Below the pieces are notes generated by a model. It had not been told where the DNA came from. It was given only the letters and a program-made list of their open reading frames with translations, and did not search any database. Made by a program: the position numbers and the translations under genes. Source: Treponema sp. (lineage in GTDB: Bacteria > Spirochaetota > Spirochaetia > Treponematales > Treponemataceae). From it: DNA of 64,000 bases. Of the stretch, positions 56,859 to 64,000 are shown in pieces (the first letter of the stretch is position 1; each line of letters starts with the position of its first letter). The stretch is from NCBI GenBank assembly GCA_024402635.1, contig JAKSTJ010000003.1, forward strand, positions 22,965-86,964, in the 5' to 3' direction.

Positions 56859-57350
56859 CTATTTTACAACCTTATATAATTCGGCAAGCAAATCATTAGA
56901 AACAGTTTTAAGATCCTTTTCAATTCTTAATTTTTTAAGCTGATTAAATGAACTTTCTTTTACTAATTTTCCTGTTGCAACAGAATAAATAGACCAGTCC
57001 ATGCGAATTAAACCATCATATTTATCCGCACCACTTTTATCCTGTAAGAAATACAATCTTACCTGAATAAAATAATCTGACTGACCATCTTTGGCATCAA
57101 GTAATCCTGTTTTAACAAGAATTTCATCTTGATTTGTTGAATCAGAAGTTGCTGCAGGTGATGTAGTAACTATAAATCCTTTATCAAAAAAACCATTAAG
57201 AAGTTCATCTTCAATTACATATGATTGATTAATTATTTTTTCTTGAGTTCCATCATGCTGTACAATTTGAACTGAAAGTTGTTTTGCAAAACATGCAGTT
57301 CCTGAAATTAATACTACTAATCCTAAAAATAATTGTTTAATCTTTCTCAT
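56859..57350 (-). CDS. Small exported protein of unknown function
   Basis: 163 residues with a signal peptide (MRKIKQLFLGLVVLISGTACFA; the cysteine could be a lipobox, but the spacing is poor). The mature part has a beta-alpha layout: LSVQIVQHDGTQEKIINQSY, VKTGLLDAKDGQSDYFIQVR, MDWSIYSVATGKLVKESSFN. It resembles periplasmic proteins that sense or bind a ligand, but I recognise no family. I chose the start at 57350, with GAGG 6 nt upstream, over the in-frame ATG at 57362. It is cotranscribed with the SPOR gene. Confidence 0.7.
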   Translation of the reverse strand: MRKIKQLFLGLVVLISGTACFAKQLSVQIVQHDGTQEKIINQSYVIEDELLNGFFDKGFIVTTSPAATSDSTNQDEILVKTGLLDAKDGQSDYFIQVRLYFLQDKSGADKYDGLIRMDWSIYSVATGKLVKESSFNQLKKLRIEKDLKTVSNDLLAELYKVVK

Positions 57351-57487
57351 ATAAAACCTCAAAAAAAAATAGTAAATTAGAATATCGTTTATATAATCGG
57401 TTAATTGATTACACAGGTTTAGAAATAAAAAAATATTTATATAAGAAAATACATTTTTATCTATAATCAGGTTACAGAAACTTAGAA

Positions 57488-57516
57488 TTGAGAAAATGAA
57501 TCTGATATGATAAAAT
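57488..57516 (+). promoter_or_regulatory. Promoter of the capD-degT-oxidoreductase operon
   Basis: TTGAGA (57488-57493), 17 bp, TAAAAT (57511-57516). Both hexamers are close to consensus. The predicted +1 near 57523 gives a ~16-nt leader. Confidence 0.6.
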
Positions 57517-57538
57517 AGGAATCGGGAATTTTAGTTAA

Positions 57539-59041
57539 ATGGAAAAAAGAATTTATATTATTGGTGCTGGATTTGCAGGTCAAACTATAGCTGATGATAT
57601 TAAACGAAAAAAAATATTTGGAAAAGTTAATGCTTTTCTTGATGATGATAAAAATTTAATTGGAACTGCTATTGACGGAATTCCAGTTCTTGGACCAATT
57701 GATTCAGTTGCTTCAATTATGGGAAATTCAGAAATGGATGAAGCCATTATTGCTATTCCATCTGCCCCAACTGAACGAATTAAAGAAATTTATCAGATTT
57801 TAGTAAATAATAAATTTTCTCATATAAAGATTCTTCCTGGAATCAGTCAGGTAATTAATGGAACTGCACATTTTGTTCAGACCAGAGAAATTGATCCTTT
57901 AGATATTCTTGGAAGAACGCCAATTACAATTTCCTTAAAAGAAAGTCTTTCATATTTAAGAGGCAAACGGGTTTTAATTACAGGTGCTGGTGGTTCAATA
58001 GGTTCTGAATTAGCAAGACAACTTCTTTCTGGAGGTGCTGAACGTTTATATCTTTTTGGTCACGGTGAAAATTCTATTTGCCAGATTTTTAGAGAATTAA
58101 AAGTTTTACAGGCAGAAGGAGTTGGTGAAAAAGCCACCGTTGTTCCAATTATTGGAGATATGAGAGATAAGGAATATGTTGATTACATAATTAAACAGAC
58201 AAAATGTAATGTAATTTTCCATTGTGCAGCATATAAACATGTTCCAATGATGGAAGAAAATCAAGTTGCAGCAATTGAGAACAATGTATTCGGAACAGAT
58301 AATCTTCTAAAAGCAAGTTTAAAACATCATGTAGACAGATTTGTTTTAATTTCCACAGACAAAGCTGTTGATCCAGTTAGTGTTTACGGCGTATCAAAAA
58401 TGTTATGTGAAAAACTGGTTCTGGAAACTGCAAAAAAAGCAGCAAAAGACCAGGCAATTATGTTTGTAAGATTTGGTAATGTTCTTGGTTCAAGAGGGTC
58501 AATTCTTCCTTTATTCCAGAATCAAATCAAAAACGGTGGTCCATTAACTGTAACGGATGAAAATATGGAACGTTTTTTTATGACAATTCCAGAAGCTTGT
58601 TCTCTTGTTTTACAAACGGGGGGAGTTGGAATAAACGGACAATCCTATCTTCTTGATATGGGAGAACCAATTAAAATTCTTGATCTTGCAAAACAAATTA
58701 TTAAATTCAGTGGACTTGAACCATATAAAGATATTGATATAAAAATTGTTGGTGCAAGAAAAGGTGAACGATTAATAGAACCATTGTGGCTTGAAGAAGA
58801 AAATCCAACTCCTACAAAATATAAAAAACTATTAACCCTTGAAAATAAAGCATATGATTCTCAAAGAATAAATAAACTTCTTGAGGATTTACATCCGATT
58901 TGTTTTTATACACCAGGCAAGGAAAATTTATTCAGAAATCGTGAATTACTGGTTAATATTTTATGTGAAGACTGTTTATCTCTTAAACAATTTTACGAAG
59001 ATATAAAAACAGATGGACAAAAACGAACAGATATTTTATAA
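57539..59041 (+). CDS. CapD/WbpM-like nucleotide-sugar epimerase/dehydratase
   Basis: A 500-residue protein. The N-terminal Rossmann-like CoA/nucleotide-binding domain (IYIIGAGFAGQTIADDIKR, about 1-130) has no membrane helices, unlike full-length WbpM/CapD. The C-terminal SDR domain (about 138-480) has the NAD loop VLITGAGGSIGSELARQL, HCAAYKHVPMMEENQ, LISTDKAVDPVSVYGVSK (YxxxK) and FGNVLGSRGSILPLF. Family members act on UDP-GlcNAc (4,6-dehydration or epimerisation) for surface glycans. It is followed 24 bp later by a DegT aminotransferase, the usual partner making amino sugars. I recall the pair in T. pallidum as TP0077-TP0078. Confidence 0.88.
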   Translation: MEKRIYIIGAGFAGQTIADDIKRKKIFGKVNAFLDDDKNLIGTAIDGIPVLGPIDSVASIMGNSEMDEAIIAIPSAPTERIKEIYQILVNNKFSHIKILPGISQVINGTAHFVQTREIDPLDILGRTPITISLKESLSYLRGKRVLITGAGGSIGSELARQLLSGGAERLYLFGHGENSICQIFRELKVLQAEGVGEKATVVPIIGDMRDKEYVDYIIKQTKCNVIFHCAAYKHVPMMEENQVAAIENNVFGTDNLLKASLKHHVDRFVLISTDKAVDPVSVYGVSKMLCEKLVLETAKKAAKDQAIMFVRFGNVLGSRGSILPLFQNQIKNGGPLTVTDENMERFFMTIPEACSLVLQTGGVGINGQSYLLDMGEPIKILDLAKQIIKFSGLEPYKDIDIKIVGARKGERLIEPLWLEEENPTPTKYKKLLTLENKAYDSQRINKLLEDLHPICFYTPGKENLFRNRELLVNILCEDCLSLKQFYEDIKTDGQKRTDIL

Positions 59042-59065
59042 AATTTTAACTTCGGGAGCAGATAA

Positions 59066-60259
59066 ATGGCAGAAATAAAAGTTCCTTTTCATAGAGCAGC
59101 AATAACTAAAGCAGAAGAAGATGCAGTACTGCAGGTTTTACGTTCAGGCTGGCTTACAACCGGTAAAGTAACAATGGAGTTTGAAAAGAAATTTTCAAAA
59201 GCTCTTGGTGATGAATCTATTATCTCACTTGCAGTAAACTCAAATACTTCTGGTATGATTCTGGCAATGGAAGCTTGTGGAGTAAAACCAGGAACAGCTG
59301 TTATCACTACTCCATACACATTTGTTTCTACAGCAGCCTGCGGAAGACACCTTGGAGCAGATGTTTATTTCGCAGATATCGAAAAAGATACATACAGTAT
59401 TGATCCTGATAAAATAGAAGAAATTTTAAAAAAAGACAAAGAACACAAGGTAAAAGCCATTGTACCAGTTCATATTGCAGGAAATATATGTAATATGGAA
59501 AGAATTCTTGATCTGGCAAAAAAATATTCTACCGAAAAAAACAAAATCTATGTTATTGAAGATGCAGCTCATTCATTTCCATCGCCTACTCCTTTAGGAT
59601 ACGGGGGAGCAATTGGCGATGCAGGCGTATTTTCTTTTTATGTAACAAAAACTATTACAACAGCAGAAGGTGGAATGGTCTGTACAAAAAATCCGGAACT
59701 TGCAAAAAGAATGACAACAATGCGTCTTCATGGAATGGATAGAACTACATGGGATAGATACACTTCTCCAAAAGCATCCTGGGAATATGATATTGTGGCT
59801 CCAGGATATAAGTTTAATCTTCCTGATGTTTTATCAGCTTTAGGTTGTTGTCAGGTAGACAGAGCAGTTTTATTTTATGAACAAAGAAAAGCTGTTGTTG
59901 ATAAGTATAATCAGGCTTTTAAAGATCTTGATTTTATTCAGTTACCACCAGACGGTCCTGGAAATGCATGGCATTTGTATTTAATGCGAATTGTTCCTGA
60001 AAAATTAAAAATTTCCCGGGAAGAATTTGCAAAAAAATTACAGGAAGCAGGTCTTGGCATATCAGTTCATTTTATTCCAATTTTCCATTTCACTTATTGG
60101 AAAGAATTATATTCTGATTTTACTGCAGAAAACTATCCTAATGCTGAAAATCAGTATTCAAGAACAATTTCAATTCCTCTTTATCCTGATATGACGGAAG
60201 AAGATTCTGATTATGTAATTGAAACTATTAAAAAAGTAGGTTTAGAAAATCATGCCTAG
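59066..60259 (+). CDS. DegT/DnrJ/EryC1/StrS-family PLP aminotransferase
   Basis: A 397-residue sugar aminotransferase. VNSNTSGMILAMEACGVKPG, VITTPYTFVSTA, VIEDAAHSFPSP and FSFYVTKTITTAEGG, which contains the PLP lysine, identify it. The C-terminus includes GISVHFIPIFHF and YPDMTEEDSDYVIE. Such enzymes add an amino group to a keto nucleotide-sugar, here probably the product of the CapD-like neighbour. GGGAG precedes the ATG, and its end overlaps the next gene by 8 bp, tying it to the oxidoreductase genes. Confidence 0.92.
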   Translation: MAEIKVPFHRAAITKAEEDAVLQVLRSGWLTTGKVTMEFEKKFSKALGDESIISLAVNSNTSGMILAMEACGVKPGTAVITTPYTFVSTAACGRHLGADVYFADIEKDTYSIDPDKIEEILKKDKEHKVKAIVPVHIAGNICNMERILDLAKKYSTEKNKIYVIEDAAHSFPSPTPLGYGGAIGDAGVFSFYVTKTITTAEGGMVCTKNPELAKRMTTMRLHGMDRTTWDRYTSPKASWEYDIVAPGYKFNLPDVLSALGCCQVDRAVLFYEQRKAVVDKYNQAFKDLDFIQLPPDGPGNAWHLYLMRIVPEKLKISREEFAKKLQEAGLGISVHFIPIFHFTYWKELYSDFTAENYPNAENQYSRTISIPLYPDMTEEDSDYVIETIKKVGLENHA

Positions 60260-62552
60260 AAATAAAAAATCTAATTTTGATAAATCAGTTCGTTCTCTAG
60301 AAACAGAAGGTTTTTATAGTGATTATCAGACAGAAGATACACTTCATGCCGTCCTGATAAGAAGTCCAGTTTCTGTTGGAAAAATTAAAAAAATTTCGAT
60401 AACTGATTTACCAGATGGATATAGTTTTTTTACAGCAGAAGATATTCCTGGTTCAAAAACAATTAAAATTAATGACACAGAAATTTCAATTTTTGGATTT
60501 GATAATGTTTCTTATTCTGGTGAACCTTTAGGAATTATTACGGGGCCTGATGAAGCAGTTTTACAAGAATTACAGGAAAAAGTTTCAATTGATTTTTATG
60601 TACAATCTCTGGAAACAGCATTAGAAAATGTAATTAAAAAACAGACAAAAAAGAAAAATACTGAAAATGAAAAAAATCCGGATTTTTCTAATTTAGTTGA
60701 AACTTTAAATGAAATGCCTTCTCTGGATACTGTAATTGATAAAACTCATATAGAAAGTAATGTTGAAGAAATTGTTGCAATAAGAATTATTAAAACAGGT
60801 CTTTATTCAGAATTATCAGAAACAGAAGCTGATGAGAAATTATTTTCAGAAAAGGATACCATTTCAACAAATACCTGGTCCTATTCTTTAAATGCACCAA
60901 CATGGATGGAAACAGCAGGTGCCTATAGTTATTTAGAAAATGATATTCTTCATGTTTATGCACCAAGCCGATGGACTTCAATGTTAATGAATATGATTTC
61001 AAATACACTACAAATTCCTATTGAAAATATTTTTATTCATAAAACAAATATTCCAAGTATGTCTTCAAAAGGTTTGTGGCGTTCTAATATTCTTGCCGCC
61101 CAAATTGCAATTGCTGCATATTTAACAAAAAAACCTGTAAAACTTGAATTCTCTCAACATGAACAAAATAAATATATCTGTCCTGGAGTAAAAGCAGATT
61201 TTACCTTTACAACAATTTTATCTGAAGACGGAATCATAAAATCTAATAAACTTGATATTAATATTGATATAGGTTCTTCAAATCCTTTTGCTCAGGAAAT
61301 TACAGATCGTCTTGCAATTGCATCTTGTAATTATTACACAACAGAAAATCTTTATATATCTGCAAAAGCTCACAAAAGTAAAAATCCACCAACTTCAATC
61401 AATGCTAAAAGTGTTTGTTCTCAAGCTTTTTTTGCTATCGAAAATCAAATTCATTCATTAAGTCAGAATTCTATTTTCTATCCATCAGAAATAAGACAAT
61501 TAAATGCTTATACAGAAAAAAAGGATTTTCCATTCCATATCAATATTCAGGAATCTGAGCAGGTTACAAACAATACTCTTAAAATCAGTGATTTCAACAG
61601 AAAATATGTCTGTTTTGATATGGATGTAAAACGCCGAATTGAACAGAAATCAAATCCATTTTTTGCTCTACCATTAAGAGGTATCGGTCTTGCTACAGCA
61701 TATAATAATTCAGGTTATTATGGATCAAGTTATTTTTCATACAATCAAAAAGTAAAAGTTACTTTAACAACTGACAATAAAGTTTTGATTAATACAGTAA
61801 CTCCTTCTGCGGAAATTCAGGATATCTGGAAAAATACAGCAGCAGAAATTCTTGAATTAGATAAAGAAAATATTTTTATTGATCCTGTTTATAAAATTGA
61901 TGAATTACCAGATTCACCAGAAGAATTATCAAGTTCAATCAGTAACATAAATGAAATTGTAAAAAAATGTTGTACTGACATTCAAAAAAGAAGATTCCAT
62001 GAGCCATTACCATTAGAATCACAAAAATCATTAACCATAAAGAAAGAATGGGATAAAGAAACTTTTACAGGAAATCCATTTGGAACAACCTCCTTTGCAG
62101 CTTTAGCCTTAGAAGTTGAACTTGATCCTTATACGTTCAATGCAACAATTAAAGGAATATGGGTAACAATAGATTGTGGTGAAATTTTCGATGAAATTGC
62201 AGCAAGAAGAAAAATTCGACTTGAAATTCAACAGGTTATTTCTTTACTGGTTCATGAAGGTACTCTTTCCTGCAATAATATTACAATAAATTTTGTAAAT
62301 TCTGGAAATAAGTCTGGTCAGATTGGAGAATTAATTCAAAATACTTTACCAGCAGCATTCTCTACAGCTTTATCTCAGGCTCTTGCAACTCAAATGACAG
62401 AACTTCCTTGTACAGAATCACAGATTTATAAATTAATAAAAGAACGAGAAAACAAAAAAGTATCAAAAACAGAAACAGAAGATTACCCTGTTGATGTAGA
62501 ATTGATTGAAAACAAGGAAACTGAACAGAAAAACGGAGGAATTCAAGAATGA
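60252..62552 (+). CDS. Divergent xanthine dehydrogenase-like large subunit
   Basis: A 766-residue protein with the overall layout of the molybdenum-cofactor subunit: an aldehyde-oxidase a/b-hammerhead domain at about 15-110 (LHAVLIRSPVSVGKIKKISI, FDNVSYSGEPLGIIT), then the cofactor-binding domains. The usual GGGFGGK motif is replaced by MSSKGLWRSN. The usual FRGFG is replaced by INAKSVCSQ. The terminal GVGE is kept only as QIGE. It may bind cofactor differently or not at all. It forms a tight operon with Fe-S and FAD subunits. Relatives in T. pallidum were named quinoline 2-oxidoreductase (from memory). Substrate unknown. Confidence 0.75.
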   Translation: MPRNKKSNFDKSVRSLETEGFYSDYQTEDTLHAVLIRSPVSVGKIKKISITDLPDGYSFFTAEDIPGSKTIKINDTEISIFGFDNVSYSGEPLGIITGPDEAVLQELQEKVSIDFYVQSLETALENVIKKQTKKKNTENEKNPDFSNLVETLNEMPSLDTVIDKTHIESNVEEIVAIRIIKTGLYSELSETEADEKLFSEKDTISTNTWSYSLNAPTWMETAGAYSYLENDILHVYAPSRWTSMLMNMISNTLQIPIENIFIHKTNIPSMSSKGLWRSNILAAQIAIAAYLTKKPVKLEFSQHEQNKYICPGVKADFTFTTILSEDGIIKSNKLDINIDIGSSNPFAQEITDRLAIASCNYYTTENLYISAKAHKSKNPPTSINAKSVCSQAFFAIENQIHSLSQNSIFYPSEIRQLNAYTEKKDFPFHINIQESEQVTNNTLKISDFNRKYVCFDMDVKRRIEQKSNPFFALPLRGIGLATAYNNSGYYGSSYFSYNQKVKVTLTTDNKVLINTVTPSAEIQDIWKNTAAEILELDKENIFIDPVYKIDELPDSPEELSSSISNINEIVKKCCTDIQKRRFHEPLPLESQKSLTIKKEWDKETFTGNPFGTTSFAALALEVELDPYTFNATIKGIWVTIDCGEIFDEIAARRKIRLEIQQVISLLVHEGTLSCNNITINFVNSGNKSGQIGELIQNTLPAAFSTALSQALATQMTELPCTESQIYKLIKERENKKVSKTETEDYPVDVELIENKETEQKNGGIQE

Positions 62553-63061
62553 AACTTCCAGTCATATTAAATGGTTCAAAAACAGAATTAGAAGCTTCTC
62601 CAGATACATCTTTAATGTCTGTACTTAGAAAATATTCTTTTTCTTCAATAAAATGTGGATGTAATGAAGGACATTGTGGTTCCTGCGCAATACTTTTAGA
62701 TGATGAAGCAATTGCATCTTGTAAAATTCCATTTGGAATCATAAAAGATTCTGATATTGTAACTTTAGATTATTTTTCCCGGTCAAAAGAATATACTGTT
62801 ATTTCACAAGGTTTTGAACTTGCTGGTATAAAGTTATGCGGTTATTGTAATGCAGGTAAATATTTTACTGCCTATCATATTATTAAACAGGGAAAAATTC
62901 TCACAAAAAAAGAAATCGAAAACCAGATAAAAAATCTTTCTCCTTGTTGTACAGATTTAAACACCCTTGTAAAAGGAATTATTTTTAGTAATGAAATTTA
63001 TATCAATGGTTATGAAGCAACAAAAAAGAAATATCAAAACACCCTTAGGAGAGCTGAATGA
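62549..63061 (+). CDS. Xanthine dehydrogenase-like [2Fe-2S] subunit
   Basis: 170 residues. The plant-type ferredoxin cluster site is complete: C38, C43, C46 and C58 in CGCNEGHCGSC...SC. The second, helical cluster domain has C97 and C100 (LCGYCNAG), but the usual Gln before CGxC is Leu, and the second pair is adjacent (SPCCTD, C133-C134) where the family has C-x-C. The first cluster should form; the second may be altered. GGAGG precedes the ATG, and it overlaps both neighbours by 4 bp. Electrons would pass from the large subunit to the FAD subunit. Confidence 0.85.
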   Translation: MKLPVILNGSKTELEASPDTSLMSVLRKYSFSSIKCGCNEGHCGSCAILLDDEAIASCKIPFGIIKDSDIVTLDYFSRSKEYTVISQGFELAGIKLCGYCNAGKYFTAYHIIKQGKILTKKEIENQIKNLSPCCTDLNTLVKGIIFSNEIYINGYEATKKKYQNTLRRAE

Positions 63062-63852
63062 AAACTGTTTTATGGGCAAAAAATACAAATCAGGTATTAA
63101 GACAACTAAAAACAAATAAAGGTCTCCAGATTGTGGGTGGTTGTACAAGAACAAATCCTTTACCAGATAAAATTATTTCTGTCAGAGGAATTCCTGAATT
63201 ATCTTCAATAAATAGACATGAACGTTTTATTGATGTTGGTCCAGGTACAACTTTGGCGCAACTATTAAATGTTGGAAGTAATCACCTTCCTCCTGTTTTA
63301 TTTGAAGCTTTAAACAGTATTGCAAATCCATTAATTAGAAATATTGCTACTATTGGTGGAAACATTTGCAGTAAAGATCATAAATCAACCCTATTTGCTC
63401 CACTTCTTGCTTTAAATGCTAAGCTGGAATTTAAGAATGAATCAGAAACAAAAAATATTTCCATACATAATTTTAAAGAAATTCCGGAAGGATTTCTCTT
63501 AACAAATATAAGAATTCCTTATATGGATTCAGATTTATCAATTTTCAGACGAATTGGACCTGATAATCAGATTACTCAGGATTCAGCTTCCTTTGCATTT
63601 CTTGCATCTACTGAAAAAAATACATTAATTAACGTGCGACTTGCTTTTGCTGGAGTTGTTTCATTTACAAGCAAAAATCTTGAAAATATTCTTTCTGGCC
63701 AAAGATTGCCTTTAACACAAAAAGACATTATTGGCATTCAGAATTATGTTGCAGAAGAATTTAACGAAGCTGCTGTTGATGTAATGATTAGTGACGTAGT
63801 TAAGCAGCAATTCTTAAATCTTGTTCGTTATTCTTTTGAACAATTGCTCTAA
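63058..63852 (+). CDS. Xanthine dehydrogenase-like FAD-binding subunit
   Basis: 264 residues of the FAD_binding_5 / CO dehydrogenase flavoprotein C-terminal type. The FAD motifs are QIVGGCTRTNP near residue 22 and NIATIGGNICSKDH near 100, close to the family pattern (AGGTDL and TxGGN). It is a little shorter than XdhB (~290). It ends the operon at 63852. AGGAG precedes the ATG with a 4-bp overlap of the Fe-S gene. It probably passes electrons to NAD or another acceptor; which is unknown. Confidence 0.85.
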   Translation: MKTVLWAKNTNQVLRQLKTNKGLQIVGGCTRTNPLPDKIISVRGIPELSSINRHERFIDVGPGTTLAQLLNVGSNHLPPVLFEALNSIANPLIRNIATIGGNICSKDHKSTLFAPLLALNAKLEFKNESETKNISIHNFKEIPEGFLLTNIRIPYMDSDLSIFRRIGPDNQITQDSASFAFLASTEKNTLINVRLAFAGVVSFTSKNLENILSGQRLPLTQKDIIGIQNYVAEEFNEAAVDVMISDVVKQQFLNLVRYSFEQLL

Positions 63853-63855
63853 GCT

Positions 63856-64000
63856 GCGCAAACTAGCGAATAAACATACAATCTCGTCGCAGCAAAGCTG
63901 CTTACCTAGTTTGCTTCGCAAACTAGCGAATAAACATACAGTCTCGTCGCAGCAAAGCTGCTTACCTAGTTTGCTTCGCAAACTAGCGTATAAACATACA
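63856..64000. repeat. 60-bp tandem repeat array running off the window
   Basis: The motif GCAAACTAGCGAATAAACAT recurs at exactly 60-bp steps (63858, 63918, 63978; the last copy has GTATAA). Each full unit has two inverted repeats: GCAGC-AAA-GCTGC and CTAGTTTGC-TTC-GCAAACTAG. Copies differ by one or two bases, so there are no variable spacers. The array starts 4 bp after the last stop codon and continues beyond base 64000. Confidence 0.85.

Noticed and set aside
63856..64000. CRISPR-like array
   Set aside because: The full 60-bp period is conserved, including what would be spacers.

Overview
The window is AT-rich (roughly one third G+C by eye) and gene-dense, and it reads as a chromosomal segment of a host-associated spirochaete, most likely a Treponema. 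The reasons are a LolCDE-type exporter and LptD/LptF/LptG homologues beside many exported lipoproteins, a PEGA-domain protein, large TPR and HEAT proteins, a FliG-like flagellar protein, and a CapD-DegT-oxidoreductase cluster that I recall from Treponema. I saw no rRNA, tRNA, prophage, insertion sequence or CRISPR array.

Layout. 1-8.7 kb (minus): prfB (with a programmed +1 frameshift), PEGA protein, ftsY, a lipoprotein, two LolC/E permeases around LolD, then the start of clpC. 8.8-9.7 kb (plus): an exported FN3-like protein. 9.7-21.9 kb (minus): uvrA, lptD-like, phoH, pgpH, ybeY, corC and a TPR protein, almost without gaps. 22-23.5 kb (minus): guaB with a structured leader. 23.7-31.7 kb: WYL regulator, an SH3-like lipoprotein, a 33-residue membrane peptide, a FliG/FliF-like small protein, purA, a CapA-type lipoprotein and a DEAH helicase. 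31.7-38.9 kb (minus): HEAT protein, dut-lptF-lptG-tgt, a SanA-like protein and a DUF4349 lipoprotein. 39-42.6 kb (minus): ribF (FAD-synthase half only), rpsO and pnp. 42.6-52.7 kb (minus): two giant paralogous Ig-like lipoproteins. 52.9-54.4 kb: ilvE, then four exact-period 91-bp hairpin repeats. 54.4-57.4 kb (minus): an acidic SPOR protein and a small exported protein. 57.5-63.9 kb (plus): capD-like, degT-like and a three-subunit xanthine-dehydrogenase-like set with altered cofactor motifs. 63.86-64 kb: a 60-bp tandem repeat running off the window.

Themes. Much of the window serves the envelope: lipoprotein release (Lol), glycolipid export (LptD/F/G), sugar-nucleotide chemistry (CapD, DegT) and many lipoproteins. 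Purine supply (guaB, purA), translation (prfB, ybeY, tgt, rpsO) and RNA turnover (pnp, ybeY, helicase) make up much of the rest. A recurring expression pattern is visible. Several transcription-unit-leading genes lack a Shine-Dalgarno sequence and have a -10-like hexamer only 6-9 nt before the ATG, which suggests leaderless mRNAs, while the other unit leaders have clear GGAG-type sites.
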